A stretch of 64,000 bases of DNA from Poronia punctata (taxonomy: Eukaryota > Ascomycota > Sordariomycetes > Xylariales > Xylariaceae), in the NCBI GenBank assembly GCA_022579005.1, contig MU401641.1:1-64000 (forward strand). Direction: 5' to 3'. Position numbers and translations under genes: made by a program. Below the pieces are notes generated by a model. That model was not told the origin of the DNA. It did no database searches and saw only the letters and a program-made list of their open reading frames with translations. Each line of letters opens with the position of its first letter. Position 1 is the stretch's first letter. Below, piece by piece: positions 35,853-46,569 of this stretch.

Positions 35853-37730
35853 GATCGGCTCCTATTCAAAGTGATGAAGCAAGACTTTTTTGCCTAAAGA
35901 AATACGCTAGTGGCCCGGTTTATTGCACAGGGCTAAAACCATTGCTATTGCTAAAGAGGCGATGCAGCCTAGTTCGGGTTTGACCAAAGCTGCGTGGCCG
36001 AGCCTTGGTTCATACCGCAATCGCGACCGCGTCTAAGCCCCGTACCGCCGGGACAGGGCCGTCGAGCTTGGTCCAACCTCCTTGCCCGTTATGGCACCTT
36101 GGCTCTAGCTTTATTGGCCCCATTGACGACGAGATAAGCCGCGGCGATCTCCAAGACAGCGAAAGGGGATATCGGTGCTTGTGACATGATATATGGCTAA
36201 GTAGGAGAATACTGGGCCCTACTGATCAAGGCATTGACTTGCACAGACATATATTGAAGCTGCTGTGAAATTATGCATCAGAAGACGCGGCTTAGATGCG
36301 GAATGTTTAGATGGCAAATGTTTATGATGTCTGAAGACAGGAATGAAAAGAGGGGGGGGGGGGGGGGGGAGAACACGCCTGGTTCGCCTGGTTCGCCTGA
36401 TAATGGACCAAATCTACAATTCTTTGGTGCCGGTTATTCATGACTTGTTGGTTCTTGACTGCATGTCCCGTTGTAAAACTGTCGTCTGTGCGTCTGATAC
36501 CATTTATCACGTCTCACGCTCTTCTAAGCCCCCACATCCAGGCATCCAGACCCCAGATTTGGGACACGACGAGTTAACTATCGTAGACCGCCTTTTCACT
36601 TTGCTCTACAAAATCCGCCAAACTTACGCGTGCTGGACATGAAGTAAGGTTAGGTTTATTGATCAGTGTCTACACAACAATGCTAGTCACGTCCCGTTTG
36701 GCCTGGTATATCGATGGCAGGACCGCTCTGACTTAGTGCTGCCTATATCTCGTAACGATGCCTCCTGAACGGACCCCCTGAGTTGCTTTCAACATCCGAG
36801 CTGTCTAGGACGGGAGCTCTCCTTTTCGTTATATCGTAAAAGCTCCGAAAGGCGTAGACAAGAACGAGAGCTTCGCCACGAGCTCCTTAACCCAGTATCG
36901 TGTATCCGGGAAGCTGTACAGATAAAAGCGTGCGTCCTTGCTGCAATGCCATGCACGAAGAAAGTGTACTTCATGCTCTAGATGACATCATGGCCCGCGG
37001 CAACTTTGCTGGGAGCTACCCGTTCGACTGACTTGTTCACGCCCTCGACTAAAACTCCAGCAATATTATTCCCGTTGTCTTAGCATCGTACAGCCATGTA
37101 ACCGCGTTCATGTATAGAAGAGCAGAAGCTAAGGCCTATCCTCGTAGACAAGTAAGAGCGGATCAAGAACAATGACGTGTCTCCCCGTGTTAAGAACACT
37201 CCTTGATTTGTCAACTACCTCTGCTGCGGCCATTCCCAAGAGGTCAGAACGCTTGCGGGATCTACAACGCCAGACTACTGCCTAGAACAGGCCCTTTGCA
37301 GCCACTATAACGATTCCTCGCCTATTATGTTCTATATCTACTATTTGACCTAGTCACCTAGTATGCCTCTTGCAGACCTTATACCTTGCCCTTTATATTT
37401 TCTCCTAGTTATTGGGACTCTTATACCCGAGACTGGAAAAGTTTGCAATTCTAGACAAGCAAAACATTTACCCCATGTCAGCTTCTTCAATAGATGATGT
37501 GTAAATACCTCGAGACATGCTAACATATCTAATCTATCAGCCTGTTCTAAAACTTAACTGACAAAGACCAACCATTCATAAACCCTCGTCTAAATTTCCT
37601 CTTTAATAGATAACCCATTTCGGACCAGTCGAATAAGAGGCCAGTTCCTTCCCGTCCTGATATCATCTTTATCTCAACCTCTCATGTCCCTTTTCCTTCT
37701 ACTAATAATCTAAATCACCCCCCGCCCGCA
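35853..37730. other. Convergent intergenic spacer
   Basis: No firm gene was seen in 1.9 kb. A G18 run lies at 36352-36369. A 32-codon minus-strand open frame (36187-36089) encodes a hydrophobic-then-basic peptide without known family and is listed only as a finding. Confidence 0.5.
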
Positions 37731-39428
37731 TCAAAACACCCCCCTCTTGGCATTAACCTCGTCAGCCCTCTGTATACACTCCTCCACAACCCTCCAAAAC
37801 AGATCGACATCAACACCACGCGGAATCCTAACGCCCGGTTGACCCGGCTCTAGCGGCTTCACGACCGTCCGTCCCGTCTGCGCACGATTCAGAAGCGCAT
37901 CTTCGACGGACCCCTCAGTGATGACGTGGACGTCGAATCTCTCTTGTTTGGGACCCCCTGGATTGGCCGGGTCGAAATCGTAAAAGGGTATCTCCCATTT
38001 GGTACCGGTCAAGATGGCTGCTACTGCGAGAGGGTCGTGGAGGGGTGGACCTTCTATTATGCCGAAGACGTCCCTTTTATTGTCGTTATCGTTAGTAATT
38101 TCTCCCCTCTTTCTCAACTAGGTAGTTTACTTGAAAGATGGGAGGGGGAAAAGAAGACGAACAAGAAAAAAGGAAAAACTCACCGATAAGTCTCGGCAAA
38201 AAACATGAGCAACTCCACCAACATCTGTCTCAACGTACTCTTCGCTTCTTTTCCTTTTCCTTCCCCTTCCCCTTCCCCTTTCCCATCCTCGTCCCTCCCT
38301 CTCAAAAGCAACCTCTGCACCCCCCCATCCGCCAAAACCAAATGCGTAAGATCCAACGGGACGAGCGTACACTTGCCCCTCAAAACCTCGTCCTCCAACA
38401 CCATCTTCGCCGCCTCGGGATCGATCAGGACATTGAATTCCGCCCATTGCGTATAATTCCCAATCCTCTCCACATCATCCACCCTCCCCATGACGGCGGG
38501 CGTAAACTTCCCACCGACACTTCCTCCCATGATACTCACCCCTCTCACATGGTGGCGCAATTCCGGATAGGCGGCGAATAGGGCGGCGACGTTGGTCGTC
38601 GCGCCTGTCGCTGCTATCCATGCCGTGTTGGGGGCGCAGGCAAGTAATGACGTGGCCATGGCTTCGATTGCCGAGGTAGAAGATGAATCTAAAAGGTGGA
38701 GGGCTGGGGAGGGGAGGAGGCTGGTCCCGTCTAGGCCGGTTTCGCCGTGGATGGCGGTCGCGTTTACGGGGGGACGATGTAATGGCGTGGCGGAACCGGG
38801 GTATACTTTTATAGATGATGGTGATGATGATGATGATGACGATGACGATGACGATGGATTGTCTGCTTTACCTATAGCGGATAGGATGGAGAGGGCGTTG
38901 TTGGTGGTTTTTGTTAGGGGCGCGTTGCCGTGGACTGTGCTTATCCCTAGGAGTTGGATGCCTGGGTGGTAGGCGGCCAGGAGGATGGCGAATGCATCCT
39001 GTGGGATTAGTTAGATTAGGTAGTATGTGGGTGAAGAAGGGGGAGATGTGTGTGTGTGGGTGTGTGTGAAAGGATATTTAATCAGATGTCCGACTCCCTC
39101 ATCTCATAGAGGGGCAAATGGTGACGGAGGAGGAGGAGGATGAGGGGGAGGGGTGACGGGTGAATGGGGAAAGAAGTGGAATCCGGTGCCGGTGTAATCC
39201 GTGATTCCGTCCCGCGTATGGAACTTAAAAACGGGAAGTCATGTGAAAACGGAAGGGGGAAGACACGGGATGACGAGATAGATAGATAGATAAAGTCACA
39301 CAAAACTTTAAAGCCTTGCTCAACCTTATACCATCCATCCATCCATCTATCTCTGTCAATCTGATATCAAAACTCACATCGTGGCCTGGATCACAATCTA
39401 GCCAAAGAGGTACGGGTTCCGACGACAT
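37731..39428 (-). CDS. urh1: Inosine/uridine-preferring nucleoside hydrolase (Urh1-like)
   Basis: This enzyme hydrolyses nucleosides to base and ribose for pyrimidine/purine salvage. Exons 39428-39378, 38998-38184 and 38073-37731 join to 402 residues. The first intron is long for this window (379 nt); the second is 110 nt. The calcium- and ribose-binding motif 'DCDPGHDDAF' (about 11-20) is split by the first intron. Further family blocks are 'GISTVHGNAPLTKTTNNAL', 'SIMGGSVGG', 'AEFNVLIDPEAAK' and 'GPPLHDPLAV'. Two low-complexity insertions come from coding microsatellites: a Ser run near 58-70 from (GAT/GAC)n at about 38816-38855, and a Gly/Glu/Lys run near 255-265 from a TTCCCC-type repeat at about 38251-38283. 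Confidence 0.93.
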
Positions 39429-40107
39429 TGTTACTTTCTTTCTTATTTCTCAACTCGAATTTAGACAAGTAGTGCACAACGAACAACGAACGATATAAAT
39501 AAGAAGAGAGGAAAATGTGGCTTCGCAGCAAGGGAGAAGTCTAGTTTAATAACCGAGAAAAACAAAAAAACAAAAGCCGATGGTTTGCGTTGTGGGCCTC
39601 CGATCGTCAATTGACGGTTGTCGTTCCGAGCCATTCGGGTTCCTTTTTACGAGTACATTTCTGCCACTTGCGGAGTCATGGTGGAGTAAGGAAGATATTT
39701 CGGAGGAGGCCGCTCAATCCCACCCCGAAGTAACGTTGTTCGGCTACGGCAGAAACGACTTCCATCTCACATTTTTATTCTCACTTCAAACTACCAAATC
39801 ACGGTGACAGTTAAATACTTATTATTTATCAATATTATCCTCATGATATATGTTTATCAGGTAGTTGGCAGATTTCTTCACGCGACCCAGTTAACTCACC
39901 GGACCAACTACACCATATTGAGCAGGTAGGTGAACTAGCCGGGAGGTCTCGATAGCACCCGGCCTATATATACTAAAGAAAGCCATATGCGGATCTATGT
40001 AAGGCAGCCTAGGTAGATCAATTATAAATAATCAGACTTGGCGTTTATTATGTATGAATTGAATGCTGTTCATATCTGATTAATTGATTCGTGTAAAGCG
40101 CGACAAT
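39429..40107. other. Intergenic spacer
   Basis: About 680 bp lie between two minus-strand genes. They should hold the promoter of the nucleoside hydrolase gene and the 3' end of the RED-like gene. No other feature was seen. Confidence 0.5.
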
Positions 40108-41781
40108 CTATTTGGAAGCTCGTTGCCTTTCCATCTCACGCAAGACGTCAGCCGCATTGTTGCTGTCCCCCTTTCTCTTTTTTGGACCTCTCTTGCGCTT
40201 CGATCCACCTGGGCCGTCCTGCCCATCATCTGGACCTTCTCGGCCCCATTCCGATAGCTTGACTCTCGACTCGTCAAGGTCGGCGTCATCCTCAAATCTG
40301 CTTGTTCCAAAGCCCATGTCCAAATCTTCGGCATCTCTGTCACTATTTTCCAGCATTTTCCGTCGCCGCTCGGCCTTGGCCCTTGCTTCGTCGTTGTCCT
40401 CCTCTGAAGCCTTGGCAATAGCATGGAGAGATGCTGCTTTCTTGAAAGCTGCTTGGATTGCCGGATCCGATAATGAAGGTGCCTTTAGTGTTTCAGAAGA
40501 CACCAGTGTAGTCTTCGAGTCCTTGAAGTAATTGCGTGGCTCTGATGCACCGACGGGGCGTGGGGGTGGCGGCATCATTGCTTTAGCAGAGGCTTTGTCG
40601 TCCGTTTCAACAATCTTCGCTTCATCGTCCTTCTTGTCTCCCTCCGCCTCTTCCTCTGCCTCTTCCTCTGCCTCCTCTGAGCTCGAGTCGTTCCCTAGGT
40701 CTGCAAGTGGGTCGTAATCGTCTTCCACGTCATCAAATATATTGATATCGCCCTCTTCCTCTTCCTCCGCCTTGGGCTTGTATATGTCTGGAACCTCCAT
40801 TCCTAACGGCTTTGCCTTGGGATCGGGCATCATCAAGTCGCTTGCTTTTCGATCCGACTCTTCGGATGTTGCCTGGATCTTCCGTACTTTGCGCTTCTCA
40901 TTGCCATCCTCGTCCACGATGATCATCACTTCCCGGCCTCTATCGTCCCGTTCAATCCTCGTCCCCGGCTTCTTCGTGTTAATCTTTTTGAACTTGTTGC
41001 CGAGAATGGATTCTTCTTTGGCTTTCGCCGCAGCTGCATCCCTTGCGGCCTTCATATCGGCCAGGATCTGATCGCGTGTCCGTTTTCTCGAAGAACTAAC
41101 AGGCGCCGTCGACAGTTGTCCCTTCTTTTCCGTCTTTTCTCTTGCGATTGCCGCCACTTCCTCTTCTTCTAACCGCGCAAGTTCGTCCTCGACGTCGGGC
41201 GACGGTTCTTCTTCCTCGTCTTCCTTCTCGCCATCTTCTTCTTTACTGTCGCCGTATACGTCTTCGCCTTTTCGTATTCGCTCTAGGAGCTTGAAATCTA
41301 AACCTTTTACAAGATGGGTGCTCGATAAATCGCCACCCGCAATTTGACTCCTGAGATTGTCAAAGGTCTGCTGGTCAATCTCCTCCTTTTTAAAAGCCTC
41401 CTCTAGCGCTTGCAGTCTCGCAGCTCGTTCGTCGTCTTCCGCCGACTGTCTGGCTTGCGCGCGATCGACGTAACCTGCAGCTAGCTTGGAACCTTTGGGC
41501 GCGAATGCGCGAAACTTCTTCTCGGTCTTGTCGCCTTGGTTTCGTTCCGCCAACTGTCGGGCGAAGTCGGATTTATGGTGACCTGCTACAGAACGCCTTC
41601 GTTTAGTCAGAGGGGAGCTGCAAGGTGCGCGCATTGATACGTACGGTGTCATAGGTATGCTCGGCTTCTGGCGAGATCCAAGGGCGAGAGTCCTTGGGGT
41701 TGATGAGGCGCCATTATTATCGGTGGTTGGCGACTTTGCTGAATTTGCAGCAATAAGACGACGGAACTGCTCGTTGTTCAT
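40108..41781 (-). CDS. RED/IK-like spliceosomal protein
   Basis: This protein has the RED N-terminal domain of the human IK/RED family, a component of the spliceosome before activation. Exons 41781-41645 and 41596-40108 give 541 residues. The 48-nt intron (41597-41644; GTACGT, a CTGAC branch, AAG) is a multiple of three, so the unspliced frame is also open and would encode 16 more residues. I prefer splicing because it restores the family-like 'IPMTPRSVAG' and all three signals are present. Family blocks include 'DFARQLAERNQGDKTEKKFR', 'KGSKLAAGYVDRAQARQ' and 'THLVKGLDFKLLERIRKGE'. Acidic tracts and a basic 'KRKRGPKKRK' nuclear signal lie near the end. Confidence 0.88.
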   Translation of the reverse strand: MNNEQFRRLIAANSAKSPTTDNNGASSTPRTLALGSRQKPSIPMTPYVSMRAPCSSPLTKRRRSVAGHHKSDFARQLAERNQGDKTEKKFRAFAPKGSKLAAGYVDRAQARQSAEDDERAARLQALEEAFKKEEIDQQTFDNLRSQIAGGDLSSTHLVKGLDFKLLERIRKGEDVYGDSKEEDGEKEDEEEEPSPDVEDELARLEEEEVAAIAREKTEKKGQLSTAPVSSSRKRTRDQILADMKAARDAAAAKAKEESILGNKFKKINTKKPGTRIERDDRGREVMIIVDEDGNEKRKVRKIQATSEESDRKASDLMMPDPKAKPLGMEVPDIYKPKAEEEEEGDINIFDDVEDDYDPLADLGNDSSSEEAEEEAEEEAEGDKKDDEAKIVETDDKASAKAMMPPPPRPVGASEPRNYFKDSKTTLVSSETLKAPSLSDPAIQAAFKKAASLHAIAKASEEDNDEARAKAERRRKMLENSDRDAEDLDMGFGTSRFEDDADLDESRVKLSEWGREGPDDGQDGPGGSKRKRGPKKRKGDSNNAADVLREMERQRASK

Positions 41782-42457
41782 GTTCGGAAACGTGTCGACC
41801 GGCGAGCACTATTTCCACGTTAAGTAGCGAGTAGTCAAGATTGTAAATGAGTGGCCGTGACTTGACCGGACAGCAGTGCAGACGTAGAAACCTAGCCGTT
41901 CATACACGTACTGGCATCCAAAGAGGATCAAGTTGATGGTGATGCATTCAAGGACGATCTACCTACACAATACACGTTAATCGAATAGCCTCAGGTAGTA
42001 CGTACGCCAAGAGGTCACTCCAGATAAAGGGCATTTTGACCACTCTATCATCGTGGCTGTGGTCGATGGCGAATAGGAGTGGAGACAAATTAATGGAAAC
42101 GTGGCTGAGGAGTGGATCTCGTACACCAAGTCACGAGATGACGTGTAAATTAATACATTCCGAATACTTCGTCGCGTCTTCAATATGGTACACACGTACT
42201 CACATGAGTAGCCTACAAGCTGTATTGCCCGTAGTTACACATTCAGGGCTAATGTACTCTTATTGATAGGGAAAGACGCATGCTACTGGTAGGAATGTAT
42301 AAACTACATATCCTCTACCAGATGTGATTGTCCATTGCAATGGTCCGCCCTATTGTTATCCCTCCCTGGTACATATAGTCGTCAAAAGTTTGGTCCCGAG
42401 CATATTAGGACAAAAGTTGAACTACGATGAGCCCAATTCTGCCACACTTTCTAGAAA
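41782..42457. other. Divergent intergenic region
   Basis: These 676 bp separate the RED-like gene (-) and REV1 (+), and should hold both promoters. No other feature was seen. Confidence 0.5.
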
Positions 42458-45400
42458 ATGGGAAGTCGTCTCGAGGAAAACTCCAAAGCCGTACGAAAGC
42501 GCATAGAAAACCATCATTTTGACGATGAAGAAGGCGACGAGTACGAGCCAAGCGCCTTTGGCGGCTTCTCGGATTACTTTCGTCGTAAAAAGATCAAGCT
42601 CCAGAATCTGGATTCGCAACTGAGGGCTTCATCGAGCGAGAAGCCGCAGATATTCAAAGGGGTGGTCGCTCATGTCACCGGCTACACTCAACCTCCGCTG
42701 CACGTGTGAGTAGAGACAGCAACCCTTTTGTTAGTTTTACGGTATCCCAGTTAATCCCATAAAGTCTGCACCGTGAACTGGTTCAACATGGCGCTGGTTT
42801 CCTCCAATACCTGGATTCCAAGACCATGGCAACCCACATTATCGCCTCCAGTCTGCCACCTAAAAAGATGGTGGAATTCAACAAGTATAGGATTGTGAAA
42901 CCAGCTTGGGTGATGGATTCTATCAAGGCCGGCAGGCTCTTGCCTTGGTCAGAATATCGTGTCATTGAGGATACTCCCCGTCAGAAGACCATCAAACTCG
43001 ACGGAGGCGGTATATCTACGCAAGCCCGCTCGCAGCAATCGCCGCTCTCCGCTTATCGAGAGCAGACAGACAATAGCTTTTATACAGCCCAGTTCAGAAA
43101 CCCAGCTGGTACCCTTAGCAGTAACCACTTAGGAGAGAGCACACCTACTCGGTCTAGAGCTTCGCCAGCTGATATTCTAGCTCGAGCGGATATACCTGAT
43201 AAACATGACTTATCTATTCTCAGTACCGATGAAGAAGATGATATTGACGGGGCCCTCCAACCACCCGGTGACGGTACCTCAGGTGGCCCTTGTGCCGTCG
43301 AAAGCATTGAAGATGAGATGCCATCTAGGGATGACGAGGCGGGTTCGGCCCGGCAGAAGACCAAGATTGACTCAAACGAAGCCGAATCTGGGCTGTCACC
43401 CGAATCTCGTAAATTTCTAACATCAGAAGAGCATAATGCGTTACTGCTTCAGGACCCTCGAATGAAAAAGTCATCGACTGCAAATCCAGACTTTTTACGA
43501 CAATATTACTCCGAGAGCCGGCTCCATCATTTGTCGACTTGGAAGGCCGAACTAAAGTCGAGGATGCAGAAAATGGCGGCGGAAAAAGCACCTCAGCAAA
43601 AACCGGTCAAGAGAAAGCCCGGCGCCAGACGCTACGTTATGCACGTCGATTTCGATAGTTTTTTCTGTGCTGTATCGTTGAAAAAAGCACCCGACTTGGT
43701 GGACAAGCCCGCTGTTGTCGCACATGGGGCTGGATCTGGATCGGAAATTGCGAGCTGTAATTATCCAGCGAGGAAGTTTGGAGTCAAGAACGGCATGTGG
43801 ATGAAACGAGCAAAGGAATTATGCCCTGATCTCAAAGTGCTCCCGTATGACTTTCCAGCTTACGAGGACGCAAGTCGGCTCTTCTACGAGTGTATACTCT
43901 CGGTTGGGGGGGTAGTACAGAGCGTCAGCATAGACGAGGCCCTAATAGATGCGACATCGGTTATTCTTTCTGCGGTTGGGTCAGATGGTTCGGGGATAAA
44001 CGAAGGGAGTATATGGCGGGAACAAGAAAAAGCCGACCAACTAGCCACATCGCTGAGAGAACAGATCAAGCAGAAAACCGGGTGTCATGTCTCAGTTGGC
44101 ATTGGCGGCAATATCTTGCTAGCCAAAGTAGCGCTCAGAAAGGCAAAGCCAGCGGGACAGTATCAGATTAAACCTGAAGATATACAAGATGTTCTAGGGG
44201 GGCTGAAGGTGGACGATTTACCGGGTGTTGCATATAGTATTGCTGGGAAGCTGGAAGAGATTGGAGTCACGTTTGTCAGCGACATCCGGCAAACCTCTCG
44301 AGAGCGTCTGACGAGTACGCTTGGGCCCAAAACAGGGGAGAAGCTTTGGGACTACGCCCGCGGAATCGATAGGACCGAGGTCGGCGAACAGCCCGTTCGA
44401 AAATCCGTATCGGCCGAGGTCAACTGGGGTATCCGATTTATCAGCCAGGAAGAGGCAGAAGAATTCGTTTACAATCTCTGCAAGGAGTTGGAGAAGCGGC
44501 TACTGAACGAGAGCGTGAGAGGCAAACAATTCACCATGAAAATCATGAAGCGGTCCCCCGATGCGCCTCTAGACCCACCAAAGCACTTGGGCCACGGGAA
44601 ATGCGATACGTTCAGCAAAAGTGTGTCATTTGGGGTTGCAACGCATGACTACCAAGTCCTTGGTAAGGAAGCGGTATCGATCCTTCGATCTTACAATTTC
44701 AGTCCAGGTGACTTGCGTGGATTGGGCGTCCAACTGACCAAGCTAGAACCCATCAAGAATGGTCCTTCTGGCCCCGACGGAAGCCAGAAGAAACTGACTT
44801 TCGGACCTTTCAAGACACCGGGCTCTGCCAAGAAACCCGTAACAGACCCAATACAGGAGGACTACCACGATGTCGCTCAGTTTTCCGACTCGCCTCGGGG
44901 AAGACGTATCACGCCTGATCCGATTGTTGATGGTCCATTAACCCCGAGAAAGCCGAAGGCTAGTGGGCCGCACCCAGCCTTCACCCTCGCCCGAGCAGGC
45001 GACAGGGATGCAAAAGCTCAGATGCCCCTGAATATCTCGGGGACGCAGTTCATCCTGCCGTCTAATCCCGACCCTGCCGTGCTCGCCGAACTGCCTCAGG
45101 ATATCCGAAGCCGACTACTAGCCCAAGGCCGAGCAAGAAGTAGTTCCGAAGCGCGGGATGAACAAGCAGTACATTCAAGAGCACAGAGTCCAGCTCCAGT
45201 TGCTGACATGCCACCCGAGTTTGACCCGGAGGTCTTCAACGCTCTGCCCGAGGACGTGAAAGCAGAAGTGTTAGCTTCCTATAAGGCTAGACCTAGACAG
45301 ACGACACTGCCACAATCACCGCGCAAGGATCGCCTAATCCAGGTCGCAAAGAAGACAACGCCTACAAAGCGACGGGGTCCAAAACCTCGGGCAAAGGAAC

Positions 45401-45999
45401 GCTTAGCCGATGCTAATGCCAAGATCGTGCAAACCAGTCTCTTCTCTCACAGGCAGGTCGAGAATCCCGGGCCGGGCGAAGTAGAGGAGTTGGACCAGGG
45501 ATTCCTCGCCGAGCTACCAGAAGAAGTCCGAAGAGAAGTGATTGCAGACCACAGACGACGCAAGGCGCAACGCTCGGGCTTGGACCTCAAGATCAACTCT
45601 AGACGATTCCAGGATGGCGATGCCGAAGAATCCATACCCGTTGGTCAACAACGGTTGCAATTCCCTCCTCGACCACCCAAGGTTTCTTTCACGAGCGGTG
45701 GGCTGAACACGCTTCCGGAAATCAGAGACATGTTGAATGTGTGGTATAGAGAGACCAAAGATGAAGGTCCCCACCAGAGAGATGTCGAGGTGTTTGAGAA
45801 GTATCTCGCCAGGGTTGTAGTCGAAGAAAGAGATATGGACAAGGCGGATAAGCTGGCTACATGGCTCGACTTTCTTGTCGACGAAGACGATCTGGAAGGT
45901 CCGGGGAAAGAAGCTTGGCGTGTCGTGGTCGGGAATATTAAACAACAGGTCCAAAAGGCTGTTCGGTCGAGGGGTCTCGGACCTTTGGACATGAGGTAG
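42458..45999 (+). CDS. rev1: REV1, Y-family translesion DNA polymerase (dCMP transferase)
   Basis: REV1 inserts dCMP opposite damaged template bases and recruits polymerase zeta at stalled forks. Exons 42458-42705 and 42765-45999 (59-nt intron) give 1160 residues. A BRCT domain lies at about 68-155 ('GVVAHVTGYTQPP', 'MATHIIAS', 'KPAWVMDSI'). The Y-family catalytic core has 'HVDFDSFF' near 375 and 'SIDEA' near 471, with the expected carboxylates. A helix-hairpin-helix and little-finger region follows. Three ubiquitin-binding-type motifs lie at about 848, 901 and 991 ('LAELPQDIRSRLL', 'FNALPEDVKAEVLASY', 'LAELPEEVRREVIADH'). The C-terminal polymerase-interacting domain is at about 1066-1141. 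Confidence 0.95.
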
Positions 46000-46569
46000 T
46001 CCCCCGCGGGGGTATTTGATCAATTTGCTTTAGGTACTTTACATTCCCTGCATAGCTAGCAATAATGATGATGATGATGATTTTAAGAAGCAGAGTGCTC
46101 TATGAACCACTACCCAATCTCGAGGATTGTCCATTGTTTGTATGGCGTTATTTCCGTGCCCATGACCATGACCATGACCAACATCTACCACGGGGAAAAC
46201 AATTTATAATCGACTTTCATCCAAAATATACAGTGCTCAAGCATCATTACATAATGTCTGTCTACCCACAACACTCTACATTCCCTTTAATTCACCATGA
46301 ATGAGCAATACCCAATATTCAAACAAACAATAAACACAATCATGCCCCATCCTCACCAAACTCCCTCCCCTCCCAAAATCCCAACCATAGTCTCCCCAAA
46401 CACTGACCTCGACATGATCGAGTACGAGTAACGACTATTTCATTTTGTCTTTTGGGTATACTCCCCTTCTATAGACATACATCTTCATACCAACAAAAAG
46501 AAATGGAGGTCTCTATGTCTAAGTTTATTTTACATAAAATATACATTATAGTCATAATATTTTTTTTCT
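46000..46569. other. Convergent intergenic region
   Basis: About 570 AT-rich bases lie between the ends of REV1 and the peptidase gene. They include an (ATG)n run near 46062-46080 and a CCATGA tandem repeat near 46158-46180. No gene was seen. Confidence 0.6.
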
